This document shows positions 33,350 through 44,683 of a stretch of 64,000 nt of DNA, one piece after another. The position numbers were made by a program, and so were the translations under genes. Below the pieces are notes generated by a model. The model saw only the letters and a list, made by a program, of their open reading frames with translations. It searched no databases and had not been told where the DNA came from. Each line of letters starts with the position of its first letter. Position 1 is the first letter of the stretch. Source of the stretch: Gari tellinella (taxonomy: Eukaryota > Mollusca > Bivalvia > Cardiida > Psammobiidae); assembly GCA_922989275.2 (NCBI GenBank), contig OV277862.1, forward strand, positions 41,193,786 to 41,257,785. Direction: 5' to 3'.

Positions 33350-33479
33350 AGTTCACTGGGCAGTTCTTATTAAACACAGGTACTTACTGAACTCTTTGAA
33401 TATTGTGTAATATTTTTGTCTGCTACAATTATCATCTGCTACTGTTCTTTTCTTAATTTCTTTTCAAAACAGGGCCAGG

Positions 33480-33560
33480 GTGTCAAACAGTTTCAATCCT
33501 GATGAGATGCCCCATTTTGTGGCGTCTCATCAGGACCCAAATCATTTGCAAAGGATATGC
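33480..33560. repeat. H-type hairpin
   Basis: 'tcaatcctgatgagatgcc' pairs with 'ggcgtctcatcaggaccc' around ccattttgt; terminal repeats not seen. Confidence 0.55.
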
Positions 33561-34003
33561 TGGTTTCACTGCTAGCATGCCAAGCGGTAAGTACGGACAA
33601 AACAAAGGCAACAATTTAGCTTCATTGTCAGCTTTCTGTATCTATTTCAGAATGATTCTTCTACAAATGACCATTAAACTCAAGTTTGACTTTGATTAAA
33701 GTGTCCACATTATAGCTTTCCTGAACTGTTAAAGCTGATAATTTACATACAAAATACTCGGAACACCCATGCTAGTACAGTCCAAACTTGATACTTCAAA
33801 CTCACGTTAGTTTGAACATACCCATATTTCAAAGTTTAAACTTGGCTTAACCCTTAAAAATCTTCTCTTTTTTTTCTTTTTTTTTCTTTTACAAATAAAG
33901 CTATTTTGAAATATGTGGAAACTTAAACAATATTAACTCTTTGTTAGACACAAATATATATGAATATATAGTAGAAAACACATAAAATATTTGTTGAACC
34001 TAC

Positions 34004-34033
34004 TTCAGTCTTGTCTTGTCTTAATTTCTCCAC
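34004..34033 (-). CDS. Coiled-coil gene microexon, 10 aa
   Basis: 30 bp, reading VEKLRQDKTE. Acceptor aacttttag, donor GAA|gtaggt. Phase 0 at both ends and fitting coiled-coil composition. It is short enough that it rests on splice sites and peptide character alone. Confidence 0.65.
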
Positions 34034-34085
34034 CTAAAAGTTGTCAAGTTGTGTCACAGTGTTATCATGCATAATAGTTGCCATT

Positions 34086-34414
34086 TACAGTGACACCTCT
34101 CCAAACTGGACACAGTTGTGAAACTGCCGAGCAGTTCTACTTGTAAAACTAGATGCCAACGGACAACATCCGGAGCCCGCCGGCACAAATTATTGCCTGT
34201 GGGCATCTAGTTTTACAAGTCGACAACAAAAGTTTTTGTCTCTAGGCCAGTGGGTAACAGGTGGCAGCTTAATGCAGGATGACAGTAAGGTAGAAAGCTC
34301 CCATAGGGAGCTTTCTGCCTTACTGTTATCCTGCATTAAGCAGTCATGATTCATTCTGTCTTTTATGGTCTACCTGTTTCAAAAGAGTGTCCAGTTTTGA
34401 GAGGTTTTACTGTA
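34086..34414. mobile_element. Family D-like element with nested inverted repeat
   Basis: TA-flanked ends 'cagtgacacctctccaaact' and 'agttttgagaggttttactg'. Two internal inverted pairs: 'acttgtaaaactagatgcc' with its inverse (34139-34220), and 'gcaggatgacagtaaggtag' with its inverse. Starts about 50 bases from the 30-bp exon. Confidence 0.7.
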
Positions 34415-34528
34415 TATGTAAACATGTCTTAGAATGGGTATACATGTATTTTGTTTTGTCACTTATTCAAGTAAATATGACAAACCATTGCAAAGTTTTT
34501 TGAAATCCTAAAAAGTTTAACTCCTTAT

Positions 34529-34769
34529 TTAACCCTTTCACTATCAATGACGTCATAAAGTGCATTTGCAAACAGTTTTGATCCTGATCAGACGCTGTGG
34601 CGTCTGATTAGGATCAAAACTGTTTGCTACTTGTTTTGAAATAACGTGAGCTATACTGCCTTAATTCAAACTTTCAAACGTTATAGCATACAACAATATT
34701 GAAGCAGACGACAATATGTTGGGGATAGGGGTAAAAACTTCATGATATATTTGATCATGAAAGGGTTAA
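34529..34769 (+). mobile_element. Family H TTAA MITE
   Basis: TTAACCCTTTCACTATC to CATGAAAGGGTTAA. Hairpin 'tttgatcctgatcagacgct' with its inverse. Confidence 0.8.
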
Positions 34770-35799
34770 GAAAGTAAAAACGAAAATAAACATTATCTAA
34801 AGTCCAAAATCATTGCCTAGTCAACAGCCATGCTAACAATAGCTATAGAATACATGTACAGTAAAACCTGTTTTTAGCAGCCAATCAACATATATGCTAG
34901 TTTTCACAAAATGCAGAACAAAAGTAATGCAGAAAGCTCCTGCATTAAGCGCTATTATCTTTATTGAAGATAGCATTTTCATCTTCTTTTAATTGGCCAC
35001 AAACACAGGTTGTATCGTATATCCATGAAGAACTGGCTGCACAATCCAGAATACAAAATTCTAAATATACAAATCTGCGATCAGTCACCATTCTATAAAA
35101 CCAAACATTTTAAACAGCTAAATGAAGGACATAAGAAATGCCAAAAAGTTCCTCAAGGAGCCTTTGACCTTTGTCCTGCATTAAGTGACCACCTGTCAAA
35201 TTATCTTAATCCCTTCACTGCCTTACTCCTAGTACAAACGTTATTTGGAATAGCTTGGATCCTGAACAGATGCCGTGTAACACAGCGTCTGATCAAGATT
35301 CAAACTGTTCAGCACTCATTTCAATATTTCTTAATCAAAACTTACTAAAATTTGTGTTTGAGAAATAACAAGAGCATGTCCCAGTTACACGAATGCCCCC
35401 GATGATACAGGGAGGGGAATCCAGACTATCAAACGTAAAAGTTAGAGAGCTGAAACTGTAGTGGAGCGCCATTTTGAGGACTTCAAGGGCCATTACTCCA
35501 AAGGGCCTAGCATAAATTGGTGCCGCTGGTTATCCAAATTGGTCTCCATTTTATGTCAACAAACATTTTCAGAAAGTTTGGTGAAGATCAGATGAAAAGC
35601 AATGTGTTTGTGAAACACAAATGCCCCCAGCCAGCGTCATGTTCTGTAATGTAATGCTTATTTGCAAAAGTAGGTCAAAAGTCATGGTCACATGGTAAAT
35701 GAAACATTGGCATGGTTGAACAAGTCTTAACACAAGAAACATACAATGTACATGTACATACAAAGTATGGAAGCTCTAGGCCTACTGGTTCAAATGTTA

Positions 35800-37300
35800 T
35801 AGGCATATAAAGATTTATACAAAAGCCGGTCAAAGGTCAAGGTCACAAGGGCAAAAGCGTAGGTATGGTTGGAAAGGTCTTGACACAAGAAATATATAAC
35901 CAAAATATGAAAGCCGTAGGCCTACTGGGGTAAATGTTATAGCCATTTAAAGATTTTAACAAAAGTAGGTCAAATGTCAAGGTCACAATGTCAAAAAGTT
36001 TTGTATGGTTGGAAAGGTCTCGCCACTGGGAAGACACCTGCCAAGTATAAAAGGCCCAGGTGCAAAAATGCAAAAGTTATAGCCAAGGTTAAGGTTTTTG
36101 GTTAAAGTTTGATTAAATAGGTCAAAGGTCGAGGTCAAGGTCACATGTTCATAGACTTTGGTATAGTTGGAAAGGTCTTAACACAAGAAATATGCATACA
36201 AAATATGAAAGCCCTGGGCCAACTGGTGCAAATTATATAGCCATTTAAAGATTTTTACAAAAGTAGGTCAAATGTCAAGGTCAAGGTTACAAGGTCAAAA
36301 AGTTTTATATGGTTTGAAAAGTCTTGCCATGAGGAATACACATGCCAAGTATAAAAGGCCCAGGTTTAAAAATGCATAAGTTATAGCCAAGGTTAAGGTT
36401 TTTGGTTAAAGTTTGATTAAATAGGTCAAAGGTCAAGGTAAAGGTCACATGGTCAAAGATGTTGGTATGGTTGGAAAGGTCTTGACAAAAGAAATATGCA
36501 TACAAAATATGAAAGCCCTGGGCCTACTGGTGCAAATGTTATAGCCATTTAAAGATTTTTACAAAGGTAGGTCAAATGTCAAGGTCAAGGTTACAAGGTC
36601 AAAAAGTTTTATATGGTTGGAAAGGTCTTGCCATGAGGAATACACATGCCAAGTATAAAAGGCCCAGGTTTAAAAATGCAAAAGTTATAGCCAAGGTTAA
36701 GGTTTTTGGTTAAAGTTTGATTAAATAGGTCAAAGGTCATGGTCAAGGTCACATGGTCAAAAATGTTGGTATGGTCGGAAAGGTCTTGACAAAAGAAATA
36801 TACATACAAAATATGAAAGCCCTGGGCCTACTGGTGCAAATGTTATAGCCATTTAAAGATTTTTACAAAAGTAGGTCAAATGTCAAGGTCAAGGTCACAA
36901 GGTCAAAAAGTTTTATATGGTTGGAAAGGTCTTGCCATGAGGAATACACATGCCAAGTATAAAAGGCCCAGGTTAAAAAATGCAAAAGTTATAGCCAAGG
37001 TTAAGGTTTTTGGTTAAAGTTTGATTAAATAGGTCAAAGGTCAAGGTCACATGGTCAAAGATGTTGGTATGGTTGGAAAGGTCTTGACAAAAGAAATATA
37101 CATACAAAATATGAAAGCCCTGGGCCTACTGGTGCAAATGTTATAGCCATTTAAAGATTTTTACAAAAGTAGGTCAAATGTCAAGGTCACAAGGTCAAAA
37201 AGGTTTGTATGGATGGAAAGGTCTTGATACAGGGAAGACACATGCCAAGTATAAAAGGTCCAGGTACAAAAATGCAAGAGTTATAGCCAAGGTTAAGGTT
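35800..37300. repeat. Tandem repeat, period 298-304 bp, about five units
   Basis: 'ccatttaaagattt' recurs at 35943, 36241, 36545, 36849 and 37147 (spacings 298, 304, 304, 298). Each unit has 'aggtcaaaggtca'-type blocks, 'ggaaaggtcttg', 'gccaagtataaaaggccca' and 'gttatagccaaggttaaggt'. A partial unit lies at about 35805. The middle units are almost identical. Confidence 0.9.
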
Positions 37301-37339
37301 TTTGGCACAGACAGACGGACGGACGTTCTCACAGTTGGA

Positions 37340-37600
37340 CATTTGTTGGGTACCCAATAGTACACTAAAATACCCAACAATAACAATAGGGCAATCACGG
37401 AATGAATGGAATCTATTGTTCTCCCTACCCAACAAAGGACCTTTCGTGCGCTCGGACGGACAGACGGACGGACGTGCCACCGAAATGGGTTAGAGGGCCT
37501 TTTCTTTTGTTATTTTCTTTTGTTTGAATAACGGGCCACGGCCAGAAAAGGCCCTCTAACCCATTTCGGTTGTGCGGACGGACAGACGGACGGACGAACC
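37340..37600. repeat. Two small inverted-repeat MITEs between cggacgga repeats
   Basis: 'tttgttgggtacccaatag' pairs with 'accccaacaaag'-type sequence at 37424-37435; and accgaaatgggttagagggc (37480-37499) is the exact inverse of gccctctaacccatttcggt. 'cggacggacagacggacgg' occurs on both sides of the second. Confidence 0.7.
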
Positions 37601-37982
37601 AACAGACATGACAAAAACTATATGCCCCCAAATCGTAGATTCTGGGGGCATAAAAACAGACAATTGTTTAAAAGCAGATGACACCATGGCAGTGAAGGGG
37701 TTAATTATGAATGGTGGCTGACCACAGATTTCACTGTTAACTAAGTCTCTGACAAAGTCCTTGGAAGTCAATCATGTATAATTCTAATCAGTAAATACAT
37801 TGATTTCTAAGTACTCTATCATCTGAATACCACTGATCAACAAATGCATACATTTATTGCATGTTAAGTACTGCCTTTGTAAATTTATACTTGATTTCCA
37901 TTATAAAGTAAGGTCAAACTTCTATGACTTTGTGTATAAAGTGATGAATGAAAAAACCGACAAAAAACAAATTTGGCAATCT

Positions 37983-38207
37983 TTAACCCTTTCCTCCCTG
38001 AAACTCCAAACAAACAATTCCAATTTTCAATTGAATCTTGATCATTTTCACTAGTTATGATTGTTTTTGTCCATGTATTTCACATGACAAACAGTGCAGA
38101 CCCTGATCAGAGGAATTCTAAAGGGTCTTCATTGTTTGCATAGGACAAGTGTCCTCTTCACATGTACACTGTCTGCAAAGGATGTATGACTAAGGTTCAA
38201 AGGGTTA
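37983..38207 (-). mobile_element. Family B MITE, inverted
   Basis: TTAACCCTTTCCTCCCTGAA to ttcaaagggTTAA; hairpin shortened (gatcagaggaattctaaagg). Confidence 0.75.
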
Positions 38208-38608
38208 AAGACATGTGACTGCTTAATGCAGGAAAAAGGTAATGCAGAAAGCTTCTGTTGGAATTATCTGAATAACTCTTGTCCTGCATTTAACTGTTAC
38301 TTGTCCTAAAGGCTAGACAAATGCATCTAATCATACAAATTTCAGAGCAGTTGAAACAGTACCAACAATCTATCAATTCATTCAGAAAAGAATATAAAAC
38401 GCATATTTCAAAACTTTTATTACTTGTTACTGAATGAAACAAAACCGTAATAGTGACATGCATAAACAACAATCTTTCATGCACTTTTGACACAGCACTA
38501 TAAATACCAACATAACTTCAATATTGCATTCAAACAAGGACATAAAAATCAATATCAGGTGGAGGCATTGTGCAAAGGGGAATAACTGCAACAAGGGAGA
38601 GAACTCAC

Positions 38609-38683
38609 CTCAGATGTAAGAGCTTCTCTGGTATCTTTGGATGATGACTGGAGTTTCTGCAGACTGTTGGTCAACATCTGAAT
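38609..38683 (-). CDS. Coiled-coil gene exon, 25 aa
   Basis: 75 bp, reading IQMLTNSLQKLQSSSK then DTREALTSE. Acceptor tacttgcag, donor GAG|gtgagt. Its 25 residues plus the 10 of the next exon make 35, five heptads, so the pair may be spliced as a unit. Confidence 0.85.
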
Positions 38684-38835
38684 CTGCAAGTAAGATAATA
38701 AACATGTCATATTGGAAAAGTCTGTAACATCTGTCAGATAGGATATACAGAACATAGAACAGAACAGAACATATTTTATTTTTTAATTTATACATACAGT
38801 ATCTCGTCAATACAAAATATTATACAGCAGAAGCC

Positions 38836-39091
38836 TTAACCATCTCCTCCCTGAAACTTCAAAATTAATGGACAATTCTAGTTTTAAATTGAGTTTTGTC
38901 CATTTCTGACTTTTTAGGGTTGATTTTTACAATATATGTCAAACTGGCAAATGGTGTAGACCCTGATCAGAGGGCTCCCTAAGGAGCACTCTGATCAGGG
39001 TCTACCCTATTTGCATAGGACAAGTGTGCTCCTCACAGGTATGCTGTTTGCAAATGACGCATATATGTGTGACCAGGGTTCAAAGAGTTAA
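38836..39091 (-). mobile_element. Family B MITE, inverted
   Basis: TTAACCATCTCCTCCCTGAA to ttcaaagagTTAA; full hairpin 'tagaccctgatcagagggct' with its inverse around ccctaaggag. Confidence 0.85.
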
Positions 39092-39338
39092 CTCAGCGAA
39101 AAAATCTGAAACATTATATCGCGTCTAATTATCACATTACAAAACAACTATGAGACTTCTAAATATTGGTAGAAAAGACCATTTAGTTTTACTTGAATAA
39201 TGATAATTAGGAAATATAATAAGATATTGTCACTTTATTTTCATCTATTAGCAGTATAAAACATAATTTATATAGCTTTAACTATTAAAATCCTTATGAC
39301 TAAACAAAATCTTTGTACCCATGCAACTCAACTCTATC

Positions 39339-39581
39339 TGAACTCTTTCAACACTAAGTAACTCTTGTGGGTTATTAAGTTCCCTTGTGGATCATTTTAC
39401 TTACCAAAACATGAACCAGTCTTCTTGGAATTCTGGTTTGTTTAATAAATACTAGTCTAAATTAGCAAACAGTGTAGACCCTGATCAGAGGGCTCCTAAA
39501 GGAGCCCTCTGATCTGGGTCTACACTGTTTGCAAATGTTATGAGTACATTTTAAACAGGTCCATGGTGTTGAAAGAGTTAA
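39339..39581 (-). mobile_element. Family C MITE
   Basis: TGAACTCTTTCAACAC to GTGTTGAAAGAGTTAA with hairpin 'ctgatcagagggctcctaaa'. Opposite orientation to the copy at 17655. Confidence 0.88.
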
Positions 39582-39826
39582 CAAAATAAGTCATAATTTG
39601 TAAGTCTAATATGGTGCAAAACAAACATGTATGTATACTAGAGTAAAATAGTGCAATGTCTAGCTATATGGTATACAATAACTGGTATTAACCCACATCT
39701 CTATGAAAACACCTTAGAGAGCCTATACCAAATCCTCCACGACAGTTTTCATTTATGGTGTTGAATACAGTTTGCAGGTTTAAACAAGATGAAAGTAAAG
39801 CAGGAAGCTTCTTTAACCCATTATAC

Positions 39827-40068
39827 TACAGTGGAGAATCTTTCCCGTTTAAACGCAAACGTACGCAAACGCAAAGCACTAAAACGTAGAAAATAACAAC
39901 CTTTGGACAATTCTGATAATTCTTGTTTATCTTGGTAGCAAACAGTTTGGAGCCTGATCAGACTCCGGGTTACCCGACGTCTGATCTGGTTCCAAACTGT
40001 TTGCACTGCAAATAATAGTTTTAGCGTAAACGCGTTTATTGGGAAAGAATAACAGATTCTCCACTGTA
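39827..40068. mobile_element. Family G TA-flanked MITE inside a family A remnant
   Basis: Ends 'cagtggagaatctttcccgt' and 'gaataacagattctccactg'. Left flank gcttctTTAACCCATTATA and right flank 'gtctgtcctagaattaaaaa' are the two sides of an A copy, itself started at a TTAA inside an 'aaagtaaagcaggaagcttc' hairpin arm. Confidence 0.8.
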
Positions 40069-40380
40069 TAGTCTGTCCTAGAATTAAAAATAATTATGTG
40101 ACCACTTAAAACATGTTGAAAGTAAAGCTGAATGCTAAATCTGATTTACTTTCAATCTGCTTTAAGTGTTGACCAATTTTTAAAACTTCAAACAGGATAT
40201 GGAGTAACAAATAATTGAACAAGAAGTTATAAGAATGGGAGAAAATAAAAATAAAATACAACACCTTAAGCCATGCATTTTAGGAGTTTGTAAATCAAAT
40301 AAAGATAAAGGTAGAATATGTACCGTAAACATGCAGCATTTGCAGCAGCAAATGGTTTCTTGGTAAAACAATCATAATAT

Positions 40381-40600
40381 TCAGTAAAAACTTCTCTATT
40401 ACGCAATAACGGCCACTGAAAAGAAGGTTAATTGATTGTATAAAAGACAGGTGACATTTTAAAGCAAGGTGACAGTAAAACAGAAAGCTCCTTTAGGAGC
40501 TTTCTGTTTTACTGTCACCTTGCTTTACGCAGTCACGGCCCGTCTTGAACACCTAATAATTAACACAATTATGTGGTGGTAATAGAGAGGTTTTACGGTA
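40381..40600. mobile_element. Family D MITE
   Basis: 'cagtaaaaacttctctatta' and 'taatagagaggttttacggt'; hairpin 'gtaaaacagaaagctccttt' with its inverse. Confidence 0.85.
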
Positions 40601-40816
40601 TTCTTATCATGTCAAAAGCAAGACGACAGTTTGGAAGCTTAGCAGTCCATTATCCTGACAAGTATCACTGAACTTGTGTTGGCAAACCTTTTGGTTCCAG
40701 ATTAGATGGTAAAAACATTTTTATTTTCATAATGGTGAAAATACCTCACAGAATGTGACAGAGACTACTAATGGACATAACAATTTATAGTTGTGTGTAA
40801 GACAGAGTTATAGTCT

Positions 40817-41959
40817 TTTGGTAACTGAGTCATTTGGTAACCTGCAATTTTGGTCATTTGGTAACCACAATTTTGGTCTTTTGGTAACTACCATAAAAGT
40901 TGGAAAATCCATTGGTAACCAACCATTTTTACCATTCCATGTGCATTTTAACCCCCGAAAATTGTTAAATGGTTTGGTTACCGCGATTTTGGTAATTTGG
41001 TAACCTCCCAGAATATTTGGAAAACTCATTTCTTAATCGATTATTTGCCATGTTTTTTAAAAAAGATTTAATAAGATTTGTGTCTAAACTTAACATGAAT
41101 GTTACTGTATTGTTACCCCAAATAACGATTTGAAAACATACAAGATATTAAACACATTTTGATTTTTTTGTGTGCGTTAATTAAGCATAAACCGTGATTG
41201 TAGTTGTTTTGTGTTGTGAATTATTTCAAACGTGAAAATTAGTGTTATGCATTTAGATTGAACTGAAAATGATTTTTCTTTAAGAACACCAATGGATGTA
41301 TTATTGGGTGTTTATTGCTCGTTATATCACGCGTACAAAGAGGTATGTTATCACACATTATAATGTCTGGATATTAATATTTTCTCACCTTGCGGGACTG
41401 GTTATGTCCTTGCCATTTACAATACTTAGTTGGCATCTTTAATGAAGAAAGAATGTTTGGTAGATCGGTGTGTAGCTTGGTAGATCAATTTAATGTTTAT
41501 ATTTTGCTAAGAAGCTAATTAGTTTTGCTTAAATTGTTTTTTATGTAAAATATTTAGATCTGTATACAGTAATATGTGTATATGTCATACGCTCATTAAA
41601 TACACTATCAGGAATATCATTCCCCCCCCCCCCCCCCCCCCCCCCTGTGGAATACACAGGCATGTGTCAATCAAAGGAGGTATGTTCCTCTGTTGATATA
41701 ATGGCATGTGTCCGTTCAACATTTGATTAAATTAACACCTGATTTTTTAAGTAACATGCTTTCAACACTCATTATACTTTTAACCGTTGTCAATTTACCT
41801 TAAAATCTAAGTTCGATAAATAAATTAACCCCTTTCAATGACCAAACTGTTTTCGGCAGTTACCAAATGACAAAAATTGTAGTTGCCAACTGACCAAAAT
41901 TGCAGGTTACCAGATGACCAGAATTGCAGATTACCAAATGACTTGGTTACCAAATGACC
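40817..41959. mobile_element. Foldback-like element with repeated 'ttggtaac' ends
   Basis: The left arm carries several 'tttggtaac' units (about 40817-41005), the right arm their inverse 'gttaccaaatgac' (about 41855-41959). 'gcaattttggtcatttggta' on the left matches taccagatgaccagaattgc on the right. The interior has no coding frame and contains 24 consecutive C at 41622-41645. Confidence 0.7.
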
Positions 41960-42060
41960 GGTTCCCGTGAGACATGCCATCTACCTAGAGTGCAGGGAAC
42001 CAAACATTATCTCTACTTGTGAGGAGAGTGAAGTTTTTCTAAATACAGTTATAGATCCAA

Positions 42061-42262
42061 TTAACCAATAAATATGCCTTTTTACGACTTTTATTTATTC
42101 CGTCACTCAAGAAAATAGTTCTAATTTGTACAATCAAGAACATGTACCATAAAAAATATTTTCTATATTCAAGTAGTTTGCAGCTTAAAGCAGGCTGAAA
42201 GTAAAGTAGAATGTGCCATAAGGCGCATTCTACTTTACTTTCAACCTGCTTTAAGTACTCAC
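42061..42262 (-). mobile_element. Family A MITE, truncated
   Basis: TTAACCAATAAATATGCC, hairpin gaatgtgccataaggcgcattc; ends after acctgctttaagt without its terminal repeat. Confidence 0.75.
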
Positions 42263-42550
42263 TTTGGGAGACATTGTTCTTGTACATAAAATTGTTCAGG
42301 ACTTCCTTTCAATAACACGACAAGCAGGTATATATTCATGCAGGACCAAGCTATCTTTGAGGGATAAATGGGGACAATGTATTCTAACATATAAACAGAT
42401 AATATAGGCAAGCCAACAACAATTAAAAAAACATAAACATACAGAAGTCCTATTTAAAAAAAAAAACAAAAAAAACTGGCACAACATGTTTTTTCACTAC
42501 TTAATCCGACACATTTTTTCATTCCCTTTGTCCATATTTCAAACCTGTTT

Positions 42551-42757
42551 TTAACTCATTGCATGCAGCATATTAGTGGCAAAATTGTGATTACATGTGT
42601 AAACTGCTTGGATTAAGATGAGATGCGGCGTTATGCCGCGTCTCATCTGAATCCAAACTGTTTGACACTGATCTTATTTATAAAACAGTTAGGTTTTATG
42701 AAAATCTAAATTTAGAGCAGTAGCAGAAAACAATATTTCTTGCATGCAAAGAGTTAA
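42551..42757. mobile_element. Family H TTAA MITE
   Basis: TTAACTCATTGCATGCA and TGCATGCAAAGAGTTAA are inverse ends. Hairpin 'ggattaagatgagatgcgg' with its inverse. Confidence 0.82.
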
Positions 42758-43194
42758 GGTCATGGATTACAGCAATAGCAGGAGAAAGTTTGATGCAGGT
42801 ATGATAATTGTCATCTCCAGTTTTTACATGGCAAGATAGATACATTAGTTAACCCTTTCCCACATAGCATATCTCTAGTATTGAATATAGGTGTCCACTT
42901 AAAGCAGGTTGAAAGTAAAGCAGAATGCGCTTTAAGCGCATTCTGCTTTACTTTCAGCCTGCTTTAAGCTATCATCTGCTAGAATATAGAAAATATTTTG
43001 TATTATACATATTTATGAATGTATGAATTGGAACTATTTTCTTCAGAGCAAGAATAAACTGAATGCGCTAAAAGGCGCTTCTATGGGGGAAAGGGTTAAG
43101 GTCATGGATTACAGCAATAGCAGGAGAAAGTTTGATGCAGTTATGATAATTGTCATCTCCAGTTTTTACATGGCAAGATAGATACATTAGTTAA
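42754..43194 (+). repeat. Duplicated 91-bp spacer around a family A copy
   Basis: 'ggtcatggattacagcaata' to 'agatagatacattag' occurs at 42758-42848 and again at 43100-43190 with one visible difference (gcaggtatg/gcagttatg), each bounded by TTAA on both sides. Confidence 0.92.
42849..43099 (+). mobile_element. Family A MITE, young subfamily
   Basis: TTAACCCTTTCCCACATAGC to gggggaaagggTTAA; nearly identical to 22084-22334. Confidence 0.9.
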
Positions 43195-43404
43195 CCCTTA
43201 GCCCGCCAAATAAATTGTCGTCTGCTATATTTCTCGTCAGCTTCAAGTTTCAAAGTGCTTCAAAGTTGCTCAAAATTGCTTAAAATGTTTTCCGAGTGTC
43301 AAACAGCTTGGATCCAGATGAGACGCCGAGTTACTCGGCGTCTCATCTGGATCCAAGCTGTTTGCATATGGAGCTATAGTCGTGCGTGGCAGGCTAAGGG
43401 TTAA
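43191..43404. mobile_element. Family H TTAA MITE
   Basis: TTAACCCTTAGCCCGCCA and TGGCAGGCTAAGGGTTAA ends. Near-perfect hairpin 'ggatccagatgagacgccga' with its inverse around gttac. Confidence 0.88.
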
Positions 43405-43864
43405 CTATTGTAACAAGACTCAAATTTCAAATTCAGAAAACATAATTATAATTCTGACTCTGATTCGAGAGGTTTTCAAAAAGCTCTCTCATCTGAGTCT
43501 ATAGTATCAATCTATTTGATGCTTCAATGTGCAATGCCTAAATACACATAGAAAATAATGATCTCACATTGATTTAATGGTGAAAAACTGAAAATCATTA
43601 ATGAATCTATGACTGAAATACCAGCAAGTAAATGATCTCAAAACTTTCACAGACACCCAATATATAAAACACAAAATCCTGACAATTCTACACAAACTAT
43701 ATTACAGTACAACGTTTACACAGTTAAGAACAAAAGCTTAAAATCCCTATGAAGTTAGAATCTAAATATAATCTCCCATCTCCTGTAAATATATACAATA
43801 TAGTCCTGCTAGTTTGACCACGCTAAAGATGCACTCATTCACAGTGTTCCAGGTATGAAGCAAC

Positions 43865-44115
43865 TTAACCCACTTCCCCCATGCCTTTTTACACCTTTAA
43901 TTTATGTCTTCACTGAAGAAAATAGTTCCACTTTATACAGTCATGAATATATAATAAGAAAGATTTTTACACATGTATCCTAGCTGATGGTAGCTTAAAT
44001 CAGGCTGCAAGTAAAGCAGAATACACCTTAAGGTGCATTCTGCTTTGCTTTCAACATGATTTAGGTGGTCGCCTGTCTTCATTTACAAGAAACAGACAAT
44101 GTTGTAATGAGTGAA
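43865..44115 (-). mobile_element. Family A MITE, inverted, older
   Basis: TTAACCCACTTCCCC, hairpin gaatacaccttaaggtgcattc, right end decayed (aatgttgtaatgagtga). Confidence 0.72.
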
Positions 44116-44481
44116 TTCAAGATAAAATAGGTGAAATTTCCAATATTGATGATGTTAAGTATAGCTCTATAACATAGAGTCTATATAGTATCTTCAAGTA
44201 GGATGAAAGTAAATTGGCGGTGAAAAGCAGGAAAAAATAAAAGAAGAAAGCTTCTACAGGAGCTTTCTGCTTTATTTCAATCCTGCTTTACGGAGCTAAA
44301 TACCCTCTTTTCATTGGTCATTCTAGCAGAACTTTACTATTATATGATAAAACACATAATTTGTACAAAGCTTGCTTAATCCTGAAACCATGCAATATGA
44401 CACATAGACTACTAGATATAGAGTAACAAATTCACACAGTCATGCAGGGCACACCCGAGGGTGTGTGTGTGCTCGAGATAC

Positions 44482-44565
44482 CTGTGCGCTGGACTCAGCA
44501 TTTTGCACTCGTACTGCCTGCAGCTCTCCTTCACTCCGTGTCAACTTTGACATATGATCACTAGC
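44482..44565 (-). CDS. Coiled-coil gene exon, 28 aa
   Basis: 84 bp, reading ASDHMSKLTRSEGELQAV then RVQNAESSAQ. Acceptor taacatcag, donor CAG|gtatct. A GT-rich run and a TTAA-free spacer precede the donor side. Same length as seven other exons in this gene. Confidence 0.87.
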
Positions 44566-44683
44566 CTGATGTTAGCAAATAGCATAAAAAACTTTCAGCA
44601 AAATGTCATAAATACAGCTCCATAATTATATAACCTGTTTACCTGGGTTCAAGGTTATAAAGTCCTTCAATTGATTCTGAAGT

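Larger units (their letters stand above)
35206..37704. mobile_element. TTAA element containing a 2.3-kb tandem-repeat insertion
   Basis: TTAATCCCTTCACTGCC at the left is matched by GGCAGTGAAGGGGTTAA at the right. The H-type core (35260-35315, ggatcctgaacagatgccg with its inverse) is intact. About 35370-37652 is an insertion opening 'aagagcatgtcccagttaca' and ending gattctgggggcataaaa. Confidence 0.78.

Noticed and set aside
33385..33425. Possible exon before 'gtaagtacctg' on the minus strand
   Set aside because: The best acceptor gives 32 bases, which breaks the phase-0 rule of all other exons, and the peptide is not coiled coil.
35800..37300. CRISPR-like array (regular repeats)
   Set aside because: Unit length near 300 bp with no distinct short repeat and unique spacer; nuclear eukaryotic tandem repeat.
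35569..37480. Several similar open frames (for example 'FDHVTLTFDL')
   Set aside because: They are translations of the 300-bp tandem units and change with unit indels; not a protein repeat.
41380..41420. Donor-like 'gtgagaaaat' after CAGTCCCGCAAG
   Set aside because: Lies inside the foldback element, with no acceptor and no coiled-coil frame.
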